Assembly: GCA_045130475.1 (NCBI GenBank)
Contig: JBGUPU010000073.1
Coordinates: 1 to 64,000, forward strand
Direction: 5' to 3'
Source of the DNA: CAG-791 sp045130475
GTDB taxonomy: Bacteria > Bacillota > Clostridia > Lachnospirales > Lachnospiraceae
Length of the DNA: 64,000 nucleotides
This document shows positions 8,232 through 16,133 of this stretch, piece by piece (the stretch's first letter is position 1; each line of letters opens with the position of its first letter). A program made the position numbers and the translations under genes. The notes under the pieces are model-generated. The model was not told the origin of the DNA. It worked only from the letters and a program-made list of their open reading frames with translations, and made no database searches.

Positions 8232-8519
8232 ATGGCAGAAGAGAGAACAAACAAAGCGTCGAAGAGCATTTTCGGCGGCGGTAAAAAGTCTTCCAACAGA
8301 AGGGGAGAAAGCGGACGGAATACAGAGGATGAGATTAAGAAACTCACACGGACTGAGCTTCTGGAGCTCCTGATCGATGAGACCAAGGAAGCAGACAGGC
8401 TCCGTGCAGAGAATGCACGCCTCAGTGATGAACTGCAGAAATGTCATGATGATCTTGACCGTATCGCTTCTTTTGAAGCAGTCATTGCACGTCTGGAAGC
8501 AATCGTAAACGGCAGATAA
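8232..8519 (+). CDS. Small coiled-coil protein of unknown function
   Basis: A 95-residue cytoplasmic protein. Residues 1-35 are basic, with GGGKKSSNRR. Residues 40-90 form a leucine/charged heptad pattern (LLELLIDETKEADRLRAENARL...) that predicts a coiled coil. There are no membrane segments and no recognised domain. The ATG at 8232 has only a weak AAAGAG upstream. It is followed after 84 bases by signal peptidase I in the same direction, so the two may be co-transcribed. No function is assigned. Confidence 0.7.
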   Translation: MAEERTNKASKSIFGGGKKSSNRRGESGRNTEDEIKKLTRTELLELLIDETKEADRLRAENARLSDELQKCHDDLDRIASFEAVIARLEAIVNGR

Positions 8520-8603
8520 AGCATGAAGGAATATTCTCCATCTGCGCAAAAACTGTGCAAGAACGAGTATATTTGAAGCAGTAAACAAAGAGGTATTTTG
8601 ATA

Positions 8604-9203
8604 ATGAGTGAGAACAAGGACGAAAAGAAAAAGGCTGTGAAACGCCCTGCCCTCAAGGAACTCGAGGGAGAGCTGCAGCGTGAGCGCTATAAGACACGTT
8701 ATCGCAGAGTTCTTCGGAGTACGGTTTTTACACTTGTCACAGTCGCAGCTGTCGCTATTCTGGTCGCTACGCTGTGGATGCCCGTACTGCAGATTTACGG
8801 CGCTTCCATGACACCTACTCTGACGGATGGCGATATCGTTATTTCTCGAAAAGTCAGGAACCTGAAACAGGGTGACATCGTCGCTTTCTATTACAATAAC
8901 CGAATCCTTGTCAAGCGTTATATCGCAAGCGCAGGCGACTGGGTCGACATCGATGAAGACGGAAATGTATACGTCAACAACGAGCTTCTCAATGAGCCGT
9001 ACGTATATGAAAAGGCACTCGGAGAGTGCAACATCGAACTGCCCTATCAGGTGCCTGAGAACCGTATATTTGTATTGGGAGACCACCGAAGCGTCTCAAT
9101 TGACTCAAGAAACACATCGGTCGGATGTGTGGCGGAGGATCAGATCGTCGGTGAACTTGTCTTTTGTGTCTGGCCCTTCAAGAACCTGGGCCTGATCAAG
9201 TAG
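8604..9203 (+). CDS. lepB: Signal peptidase I
   Basis: Membrane-anchored serine protease that removes Sec signal peptides outside the membrane. It has 199 residues: a charged cytoplasmic N-terminus of about 38 residues, one transmembrane helix (about 39-58), nucleophile Ser68 in GASMTPTL, general-base Lys104 in RILVKRYIA, and box E GDHRSVSIDSR. It is of the short Gram-positive (SipS-like) type. ATG 8604 is preferred over TTG 8598 because AGAGG lies at correct spacing only for the ATG. It follows the coiled-coil gene and is itself followed by a terminator hairpin. Confidence 0.93.
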   Translation: MSENKDEKKKAVKRPALKELEGELQRERYKTRYRRVLRSTVFTLVTVAAVAILVATLWMPVLQIYGASMTPTLTDGDIVISRKVRNLKQGDIVAFYYNNRILVKRYIASAGDWVDIDEDGNVYVNNELLNEPYVYEKALGECNIELPYQVPENRIFVLGDHRSVSIDSRNTSVGCVAEDQIVGELVFCVWPFKNLGLIK

Positions 9204-9286
9204 GGAAGCCGGCTGTCAGAAAAGACAGCGCCAGCAGGATGATCTACAGGCCTGACATACTACAGGATTTGAAACAGAAATTATAT

Positions 9287-9336
9287 GCAGTCGTCATATA
9301 CTGCCGCAAGAGGCGGTGAATGGCGGCTGCATTTTT
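9287..9336 (+). terminator. Terminator after lepB
   Basis: A long, slightly bulged hairpin from GCAG (9287) to CTGC (9330), with an inner CCGC/GCGG stem, followed by ATTTTTCT. Confidence 0.65.
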
Positions 9337-9421
9337 CTATTTCTCCCCTGTTTTCGGCCTTGCCGGGGTTTCTGTCCGGGATCGATTTTTTTCAGTTGTG
9401 TCCGGGATCAGTATTTTGCTG

Positions 9422-9450
9422 TTTCTGTATGGAGGGATTTGTGATATAAT
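9422..9450 (+). promoter_or_regulatory. Putative extended -10 promoter
   Basis: TATAAT at 9445-9450 is preceded by TG one base upstream (TGATATAAT, an extended -10). The -35 region TTTCTG is poor. It lies 166 bases before the membrane-protein gene. The rest of the 413-base gap after lepB shows only the terminator. Confidence 0.45.
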
Positions 9451-9616
9451 TGCGGTTGCGCGTGACGCGCGGAAGTGTTTTACAGCTTTCTATGACAAAT
9501 CCGGTTCCCGCCCCCTGTCCAGGCTGGCTGCGCGAAGCAGTGTCCTGCGGCGGCCGGGTGCCGTGTGAGTGAGAATCATTTTCAGAGAACGAAGGAAAAC
9601 GGAGGAAGAGGCAGGA

Positions 9617-10009
9617 ATGTCCAACACAGTCAAAATCAAGAACAAAAAGAAGAAAGAAGTGAAGGTCAACTATAAGCTCTGGGCCATTATTTTCGGCATT
9701 TTTGTTGCCGTGATCGTGGTGGGATCGGTATGGGGCGCCTTCCATTGGGGCGTCGGTATGGGAACGATCGGCCAGAAGCCCATGTCTTCGGAAGACGCTG
9801 CTGCTGCAGCTACAGAGATCGCGGCCGCGGCAGGCACAGACGCAATCGTACTGACCCCTGAGCAGCTTGAGGAGATGGGCTATTCCATGGAAGACCTCCA
9901 GAATGCAGCGCAGGCAGAGGGCGCAGAGGACGCGGCTGCTGAAGACGCCGGTGCAGAGGATGCCGCTGCTGAAGACGCTGCTGCAGAGACGGATGCGGGA
10001 TCCAATTAA
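9617..10009 (+). CDS. Small membrane protein with Ala/Glu/Asp-rich repeat tail
   Basis: 130 residues. A Lys-rich N-terminus (KIKNKKKKEVKVNY) is followed by one transmembrane helix at about 22-42, then an extracytoplasmic region rich in Ala, Glu and Asp. The last 30 residues repeat AEDAAAEDAGAED-like units. No enzymatic domain is seen. ATG 9617 sits behind GGAGGAAGAGGCAGGA. The 3' end overlaps the next gene by 17 bases, so the two are probably co-translated and may work together at the cell surface. Function unknown. Confidence 0.7.
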   Translation: MSNTVKIKNKKKKEVKVNYKLWAIIFGIFVAVIVVGSVWGAFHWGVGMGTIGQKPMSSEDAAAAATEIAAAAGTDAIVLTPEQLEEMGYSMEDLQNAAQAEGAEDAAAEDAGAEDAAAEDAAAETDAGSN

Positions 10010-11672
10010 TTCTTTTTTCAATAAGAATAGAAAATTGTCTCTGTGGATGGTCGTTCTTCTGGTTTCTGTTTTATTCGCGGGATGCGGCAATGCATCCTGT
10101 GGATCCGGGGAGCAGGCGGATTTATCCGGAGAGGCGGATACGGTGCAGACCTCGGAAGTCAGCAGTCTTTCTCATACGGAGGCGGCGGAAAGTGCTGGCC
10201 GGCAGGCGGCAGCGGAAACTGCTGCGCAGTCTGCAGCGGGAAAGGGCGCCGAAGAGCCTGCTGGAGAGCCTGCTGGAGAGACTCAGGATATGTCGGCGGC
10301 CGCAGAAACTGCGGAGACTGTGGAGACTGCCGAAGAACAGCCTGTCGTTTACGGCGATGACAGGGAGGACATCTATCTGCCCCTTTTGGAGGGAAAGCGC
10401 GTCGCTGTTTTTTCCAATCAGACAGGAATTGTGGGAAATAAGATTTTGGAGACTGGGGAGGTGGAAAGCACAGCCCCGGATCTTACCGGGAGCACGGAGG
10501 CTGCCGCAGCTGTAAGTACTGAAGAAGCAGAAAGAACGGAAAGAAGGGAAGACACGGCCGGGGAGGCTGCAGCAATGGACCTTGTTCCTTTTGGGCAGAA
10601 TGCGGACGGCAGCCCGGTGGAATACGGGGAGCATATTCTGGACGCTCTGGTCAGGCAGGGAGCCGATGTGACGGTTGTTTTTTCTCCGGAGCACGGCTTC
10701 CGCGGGACAGAGGACGCCGGCGCGGCGGTTTACAGCTATGTAGATGAAAAGACGGGTGTCCCGGTCGTCTCCCTCTATGGCGGCGGCTCCATGTATCCTT
10801 CCGACGCGGATCTTGACCGTTTCGATACACTTGTGATCGACATTCAGGATGTGGGCCTTCGTTTCTACACCTATTATCTTTCCATGTATTACCTCATGGA
10901 CGCCTGCGCGCAGGCAGACAAGGAAGTGGTAATCCTGGACCGGCCCAATCCCAACGGCTTCTACGTGGACGGCCCGATCCTGCAGGACGGCTTTTATTCC
11001 GGTGTCGGCATGCTGCCGATTCCGGTCGTGCACGGGATGACCCTGGGCGAGCTGGCGCAGATGATCAACGGCGAGGGCTGGCTGCCGGCCGGAAAGGATG
11101 CCTGCAGTCTGACCGTGGTACCCTGTGACAACTACAGGCACTACACTATGACCACGCTGGTGATCCGGCCTTCTCCCAACCTCAAGGATATGCGGGCTGT
11201 CTATCTCTATCCGTCCACCTGTCTGTTTGAAAATACGGCCTGTTCTGTCGGGCGGGGTACAGCACATCCTTTTGAAATTTTCGGCAGTCCCTGGCTGGAA
11301 GGCGCGGAGGGATATGATTTCACATTTACACCTCAGGACATGGAGGGCGCACATTCGCCTGCCTTTCAGGGACAGACCTGTTACGGGAAAGACCTGCGGA
11401 AAATCCCTCTCGTGCAGATCCTGGAGGAGCATTTCAACCTGGACTACGTGGTTGACGCCTACAAGGCCCTGCAGGCGCAGAATCCCGAAATCTCCTTTTT
11501 CGGAAACCCGGACGGAGACGGGCACTATTGGATTGATTATCTGTGCGGCACCGACCGGATCCGTCTCATGATCGAGGAAGGCAGGAGCGCAGAGGAGATC
11601 AGCGCCTCCTGGCAGGAGGACGTGGAGGACTTCAAGGCGCAGCGCAGGCCTTATCTTCTGTACGAAGAATAA
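9993..11672 (+). CDS. NamZ-like (DUF1343) exo-beta-N-acetylmuramidase lipoprotein
   Basis: Predicted surface lipoprotein of 559 residues. A signal helix ends in the lipobox LFAGC (Cys31). An Ala/Glu-rich linker spans about 35-120. The family core follows, with FSNQTGIVG, VVFSPEHGFRGTEDAGA, DIQDVGLRFYTYYLSMYYL, DRPNPN and PIPVVHGMTLGELA. DUF1343 proteins such as NamZ remove terminal MurNAc from peptidoglycan fragments. Unusually, about 50 low-complexity residues interrupt the core between SNQTGIVG and the EHILDAL helix. ATG 9993 overlaps the upstream gene; the ribosome binding site is weak, which fits coupling. Peptidoglycan turnover is inferred from the family. Confidence 0.85.
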   Translation: MRDPINSFFNKNRKLSLWMVVLLVSVLFAGCGNASCGSGEQADLSGEADTVQTSEVSSLSHTEAAESAGRQAAAETAAQSAAGKGAEEPAGEPAGETQDMSAAAETAETVETAEEQPVVYGDDREDIYLPLLEGKRVAVFSNQTGIVGNKILETGEVESTAPDLTGSTEAAAAVSTEEAERTERREDTAGEAAAMDLVPFGQNADGSPVEYGEHILDALVRQGADVTVVFSPEHGFRGTEDAGAAVYSYVDEKTGVPVVSLYGGGSMYPSDADLDRFDTLVIDIQDVGLRFYTYYLSMYYLMDACAQADKEVVILDRPNPNGFYVDGPILQDGFYSGVGMLPIPVVHGMTLGELAQMINGEGWLPAGKDACSLTVVPCDNYRHYTMTTLVIRPSPNLKDMRAVYLYPSTCLFENTACSVGRGTAHPFEIFGSPWLEGAEGYDFTFTPQDMEGAHSPAFQGQTCYGKDLRKIPLVQILEEHFNLDYVVDAYKALQAQNPEISFFGNPDGDGHYWIDYLCGTDRIRLMIEEGRSAEEISASWQEDVEDFKAQRRPYLLYEE

Positions 11673-11705
11673 ACTTCTTATGATCATTCACTTGATTATT
11701 ACACT

Positions 11706-11767
11706 GAAAAACGCTGTTTTCTGACAGCTCACCGGGTTTGGTGAGGGCAGGAAACAGCGTTTTTATT
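11706..11767. terminator. Bidirectional terminator between the NamZ-like and MATE genes
   Basis: AAAAACGCTGTTTTCTG pairs with CAGGAAACAGCGTTTTT and encloses a second small hairpin. A/T runs on both sides suit convergent transcription. Confidence 0.8.
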
Positions 11768-11861
11768 GGTTTCTGATGCATATGACTTCCGGATGCGTAG
11801 GCTTTCTAAATGCGTAGATTTCCGGATGAGCAAATGCGGCAATGGCTTTTATTGCCTGCTG

Positions 11862-13367
11862 TCAGCAGGCTGACTGTGCCTGCATGGCAGGCAGCAGGTG
11901 TTTTTTCCGGTAATTCCAGTAGAGCAGCCAGGAGAAGAAGGCCACGAGGACGTCGCTGACAAACTGGGACCAGGCCAGACCGTAGAGACCGAAGAGCCGG
12001 TCCAGAATGAAGAGCATGGGAATGTTGATCATGAGCCAGCGCATGACGACCAGGAAGAGGGCCATGCGGCCCTGCCCCAGCGCCTGGAAAAAGTAGACAT
12101 AGATGAAGCTCAGGAACATCATGATCGTCGCCAGAACCCGGATGCGCAGAAAATCCGTGCCCAGGGCCACGGTGGCGGGATCGTTGATGAAGATCCGGAT
12201 CAGGTAGGGCGCAAAGATTTCATAGAGGGCGATGCTGCCGATGCTGATCGCGATGCCTGCGGTGCGGGTGGTGTTCAGTACGGACTGCATGCGCCGGTAG
12301 TTTTTGGCGGAGTAATTGTAAGCGGCCAGGGGCACCATACCCAGGCAGAGTCCGATGCCGACGTTGAGGGGCAGGCGCTCCGCCTTGAGGACAATTCCGA
12401 TGGCAGCCAGGGCGATATCGCTGTGGGCGGCCATCAGGCGGTCCAGGACGATGTAGTCCAGGTCAAAGAGGAAGGGTCCCATGGCGGCGGGGATGCCGAC
12501 GCCGAAAAAGGCTCCGAGAAGAGCGGCGCCCGGCAGGCCGTCCCTGAGGGAAAAATGCAGGATGGGATTGTGCAGCCGCAGGATGGTGATCACAAAATAG
12601 GTGCAGGTGAAGGTGTTGGTCAGGGCAGTGGCAAGACCTGCGCCCAGGATCTCATGGCCGGGAGGCAGAAGCACAAACATGAAGATCGGATCCAGGATGA
12701 TGTTGATGATGCCGCCCATGGAGATGGCAAAGCCGGCCTGCTTGGAACAGCCCACATTTCGCAGAAGGTTTCCCATGGTCATTGCCGTGATCGTGGGAGT
12801 ACCGCCGAGGACAATGACGCAGGTGCAGTACTGCCTGGCAAATTCATAGGTCTGGCTGCTGGCCCCCAGAAATGTCAGCAGGGGATGCATGAAGACGGCG
12901 GTCATGACCGCGAAAAACAGTCCCATAAAAGCGGAAAACCAGATGCTGAAGGAGGCTATGCGGCGGGCTTTTTTGGGCTCCCGTGCCCCCATCAGTCTTG
13001 CGATCAGGGTTCCGCCGCCCGTTCCGGCAATGTTTGCGACCGCAATGCAGACATTGAAAATAGGCAGGATCAGCGCCGCGCCTGCCACCATATAGGGGTT
13101 GTTGGTGCGGCCGATATAAAAGGTATCCGCCATGTTATAGATGAGCACGATCAGCTGCGAGATGACTGTGGGCACAGCCATGGTCGCAAGGGCTCTGGGA
13201 ACCGACATCTCTTCAAAGAGATAACGGTTTTTTTCTTCCTCCCGCTGTTCCGCTGATGAGACAGGGGCGGGTTCCGGCTGCAGATTGCCCTGAGGAGAAT
13301 CCTGCTTTGGCCTGTCCTGAGGAGGATCCCCTGTCTTTTTTTCTGAAAACATATCTTTAGTCGACAT
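11862..13367 (-). CDS. MATE-family multidrug efflux transporter
   Basis: Inner-membrane Na+ or H+ driven exporter of 501 residues. A hydrophilic, Pro/Gln-rich N-terminus of about 65 residues precedes twelve hydrophobic helices. The family start is intact (MSVPRALATMAVPTVISQL... YNMADTFYIGR), as are the paired repeat and the GTGGGTLIARLMG loop. It resembles the MepA/NorM-like group. ATG 13367 has AAGGGATAAAG upstream. The leader carries the 49-nt element that resembles a guanidine-IV riboswitch, a class known to control MATE exporters; guanidinium or a cationic drug is therefore a plausible substrate by inference. Confidence 0.92.
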   Translation of the reverse strand: MSTKDMFSEKKTGDPPQDRPKQDSPQGNLQPEPAPVSSAEQREEEKNRYLFEEMSVPRALATMAVPTVISQLIVLIYNMADTFYIGRTNNPYMVAGAALILPIFNVCIAVANIAGTGGGTLIARLMGAREPKKARRIASFSIWFSAFMGLFFAVMTAVFMHPLLTFLGASSQTYEFARQYCTCVIVLGGTPTITAMTMGNLLRNVGCSKQAGFAISMGGIINIILDPIFMFVLLPPGHEILGAGLATALTNTFTCTYFVITILRLHNPILHFSLRDGLPGAALLGAFFGVGIPAAMGPFLFDLDYIVLDRLMAAHSDIALAAIGIVLKAERLPLNVGIGLCLGMVPLAAYNYSAKNYRRMQSVLNTTRTAGIAISIGSIALYEIFAPYLIRIFINDPATVALGTDFLRIRVLATIMMFLSFIYVYFFQALGQGRMALFLVVMRWLMINIPMLFILDRLFGLYGLAWSQFVSDVLVAFFSWLLYWNYRKKHLLPAMQAQSAC

Positions 13368-13393
13368 TTCTTTATCCCTTGATCTGCAGAGAC

Positions 13394-13442
13394 AGCTTAA
13401 CGGGACGGTGTTCCCTTAACCGCCTTTTGACCCCAACATCAT
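13394..13442 (-). promoter_or_regulatory. Candidate guanidine-IV (mepA-type) riboswitch upstream of the MATE gene
   Basis: A 49-nt minus-strand element ends 26 bases before the MATE start. Its core is ATGATGTTGGGG then TCAAAAGGCGG, followed by a hairpin closing with GGGA/UCCC. The GGCGG segment can also pair with CCGUC in the hairpin loop region, giving two alternative folds. The position before a MATE exporter and the conserved core match what I recall of the guanidine-IV class. A near copy precedes the diguanylate cyclase gene. No run of T follows the hairpin, so translational control cannot be excluded. Confidence 0.6.
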
Positions 13443-13556
13443 GAAATGATGTGTAAAACAGTATCCGACAGCTGCTTTTATTGTAACACATTTATCGGGC
13501 GGAGGGGGGACACCGGCCAGGACGGCCAAGTTCCGCCAAACTCCCTAAACAAAGGA

Positions 13557-13585
13557 TTGCCTTGTTTCCATTTCTTCTTTATAAT
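13557..13585 (+). promoter_or_regulatory. Putative promoter of the ftsH-uvrC operon
   Basis: TTGCCT (13557-13562), 17 bases, TATAAT (13580-13585), about 150 bases before the ftsH paralogue 1 start, in the 366-base gap that also holds the MATE leader. Confidence 0.6.
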
Positions 13586-13733
13586 AGATAAATGGCTTTT
13601 CAGCCTCATTTTCAGGTCCGCCCCGCAGCAGGTGCGGATTTGTGATCAGGATTGTCACATGTTAACGAACACGACGTGAAAAAGAATTACAGTATAAAGC
13701 AGTATAAAGAAAGAGAAAACAAGGTTTATTTGA

Positions 13734-16133
13734 ATGATCGGAAGAAGAGAAAATACTCGAAACTCCGGACGGATTCGGTTTTTTGATCCTTTCGGGGGCG
13801 GAAACGGACGCGGTCCGGGCAATGATTCCGGAAACCGCAGAAACAGCGGCGGGAACGGAAACAACGGCGGCGGAAATAACGGCGACGGCAATGGGGGCGG
13901 AAACGGTCAGCCCCGCCAGAATCTATTCATAATTCTGATTGCTACAGTCGTGCTGTTTGCCGCTTTCAGTTATTTCATGCGGGACAACGGCGAGTCGCGC
14001 AAGATTTCCTATAACGACTTCATTAAATATATCCAGCAGGAGAAGGTCACAGAGGTCGACATGAAGTCCGACCGCCTGGAGATCCACCTCAAGGACTCGG
14101 ACGCAGTGCTCTATACAGGTATTGCGGAGTCCGAGGATGCCCTGACCCAGCGCCTGATGGATGCGAAAATCACTTACAATCCCTATGTCCCGGACAGCTC
14201 CGGCATGGTGATGTCCTTTATCCTGTCCTATGTGCTTCCCATCCTTCTGATGTGGGGGCTGCTCAGCGTGCTCTTCCGCCGGATGGGCGGAGGCCGCGGC
14301 GGCATCATGGGTGTCGGCAAGAGCACGGCCAAGGAATATGTGCAGAAAGAGACCGGTGTGACCTTCAAGGACGTAGCCGGCGAGGATGAAGCCAAGGAAT
14401 CCCTGGTGGAGGTCGTCGATTTCCTGCACAATCCCGGCCGCTATGTGAAGATCGGCGCCAGGCTCCCCAAGGGAGCCCTGCTTGTGGGCCCTCCCGGAAC
14501 CGGAAAGACCCTGCTGGCCAAGGCCGTGGCCGGCGAGGCGCATGTGCCCTTTTTCTCCCTGACGGGCTCTGATTTCATCGAGCTCTATGTCGGCGTGGGC
14601 GCGTCCCGTGTGCGCGACCTGTTCAAAGAAGCCAACAAGAATGCACCCTGCATTATTTTCATCGATGAGATCGACGCCATCGGCCGCAGCCGTGATTCCC
14701 GTTACGGCGGAGGCAACGAGGAGCGCGAGCAGACTCTCAACCAGCTCCTGTCCGAGATGGACGGTTTCGAGGCCTCCAAGGGTATCCTGATCATCGGCGC
14801 GACCAACCGCCCCGAGATCCTGGACAAGGCCCTGCTGCGCCCCGGCCGTTTTGACCGCCGCATCATCGTCGACCGCCCTGATCTCAAGGGCCGTGTCGCC
14901 ATCCTCAAGGTCCACGCAAAAGATGTCAAGATGGACGAGACGGTCGACCTGGAAGAGATCGCCCTCGCCACCAGCGGCGCCGTGGGCTCCGACCTCGCCA
15001 ACATGATCAACGAGGCCGCCATCAACGCCGTCAAGGACCACCGCCAGTATGTCTGCCAGAAAGACCTCTTTGAGGCTGTCGAGCAGGTTCTGGTCGGCAA
15101 GGAGAAGAAAGACCGCATAATGAGCAAGGAAGAGCGCCGGATCGTGTCCTATCACGAAGTCGGACACGCTCTGATCAGTGCTGTGCAGAAAAATTCCGAA
15201 CCCGTGCAGAAGATCACCATCGTGCCCCGCACCATGGGCGCCTTGGGCTATGTCATGCAGGTTCCCGAGGAGGAGAAATACCTCAACAGCAAGGCGGAAC
15301 TCGAGGCCATCATCATCGGCCTCCTGGGCGGCCGCGCCGCGGAGGAACTCAAGTTTGAGAGTGTCACTACCGGTGCCTCCAATGATATCGAGCGCGCGAC
15401 TGCGCTTGCCCGCAACATGGTCACCCAGTACGGCATGAGCGAGCGCTTCGGCCTGATGGGTCTGGCCACGGTAGAGAGCCAGTATCTCGAGGGGCGGGCT
15501 GTCCTCAACTGTAGCGATGTCACTGCGGCAGCTGTGGATGAAGAAGTCCGCAAGATCCTGGAGACCAGCTATCAGGAGGCAAAGCGGATCCTCTCCGAGA
15601 ATATGGACGCCATGGATGTCATTGCCGATTTCCTGATCAAACAGGAGACCATCACCGGCAAGGAATTCATGAAGATGTTCAATGAGGTCCGCGCGCAGAG
15701 AGAAGGCGGGCAGGCTCTGCCGGTCGATCAGCAGGCGGATGATCCTGCCGGGCAGCCGGCTGTACAGGCAGAGGAGCAGGCAGCACCTGCAGAGGAACAG
15801 GACGCAGTGTCTGATTCCGCCGAGACAGAAAACCGCACAGAAAAAGGCGGACAAAAGGCAGCTGAAGAGGCGGCAGAGTCCGTGACAGCGGAAGTGCCCG
15901 CAGAAGCAGAAGGAGCCGTGACAGAAGAGGTGCTCCCCGAAGCAGAAGTGCCCGCAGAAGCAGAAGTGCTCCCTGAAGCAGCAGAGTCTGCAGAAGCGGA
16001 AGAGCCCGCAGAAACACAGGAGTCCCATGAGGATGACGACAGGCTTTCTCCCGAGGAACTGATCCGCAGGACCAACTCGCCCAGGGGACGCTACTCGAAT
16101 GTCTCCGCGGACGATATTTTTGGAGGAGAATGA
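13734..16133 (+). CDS. ftsH: FtsH-type AAA+ zinc metalloprotease, paralogue 1
   Basis: Membrane-bound ATP-dependent protease of 799 residues, well over the usual 600-650. A Gly/Asn-rich stretch (about 20-60) precedes the first transmembrane helix (about 64-82), an extracytoplasmic domain and a second helix near 160-180. The AAA domain has GPPGTGKT at 252-259 and IIFIDEIDAIG, then the second region of homology. The zinc site is HEVGH at 474-478, where HEAGH is usual. From about 650 the tail is a Glu/Ala/Pro repeat region of roughly 130 residues. The stop overlaps the uvrC start (ATGA). A second, conventional FtsH is encoded at 50665. Confidence 0.95.
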   Translation: MIGRRENTRNSGRIRFFDPFGGGNGRGPGNDSGNRRNSGGNGNNGGGNNGDGNGGGNGQPRQNLFIILIATVVLFAAFSYFMRDNGESRKISYNDFIKYIQQEKVTEVDMKSDRLEIHLKDSDAVLYTGIAESEDALTQRLMDAKITYNPYVPDSSGMVMSFILSYVLPILLMWGLLSVLFRRMGGGRGGIMGVGKSTAKEYVQKETGVTFKDVAGEDEAKESLVEVVDFLHNPGRYVKIGARLPKGALLVGPPGTGKTLLAKAVAGEAHVPFFSLTGSDFIELYVGVGASRVRDLFKEANKNAPCIIFIDEIDAIGRSRDSRYGGGNEEREQTLNQLLSEMDGFEASKGILIIGATNRPEILDKALLRPGRFDRRIIVDRPDLKGRVAILKVHAKDVKMDETVDLEEIALATSGAVGSDLANMINEAAINAVKDHRQYVCQKDLFEAVEQVLVGKEKKDRIMSKEERRIVSYHEVGHALISAVQKNSEPVQKITIVPRTMGALGYVMQVPEEEKYLNSKAELEAIIIGLLGGRAAEELKFESVTTGASNDIERATALARNMVTQYGMSERFGLMGLATVESQYLEGRAVLNCSDVTAAAVDEEVRKILETSYQEAKRILSENMDAMDVIADFLIKQETITGKEFMKMFNEVRAQREGGQALPVDQQADDPAGQPAVQAEEQAAPAEEQDAVSDSAETENRTEKGGQKAAEEAAESVTAEVPAEAEGAVTEEVLPEAEVPAEAEVLPEAAESAEAEEPAETQESHEDDDRLSPEELIRRTNSPRGRYSNVSADDIFGGE

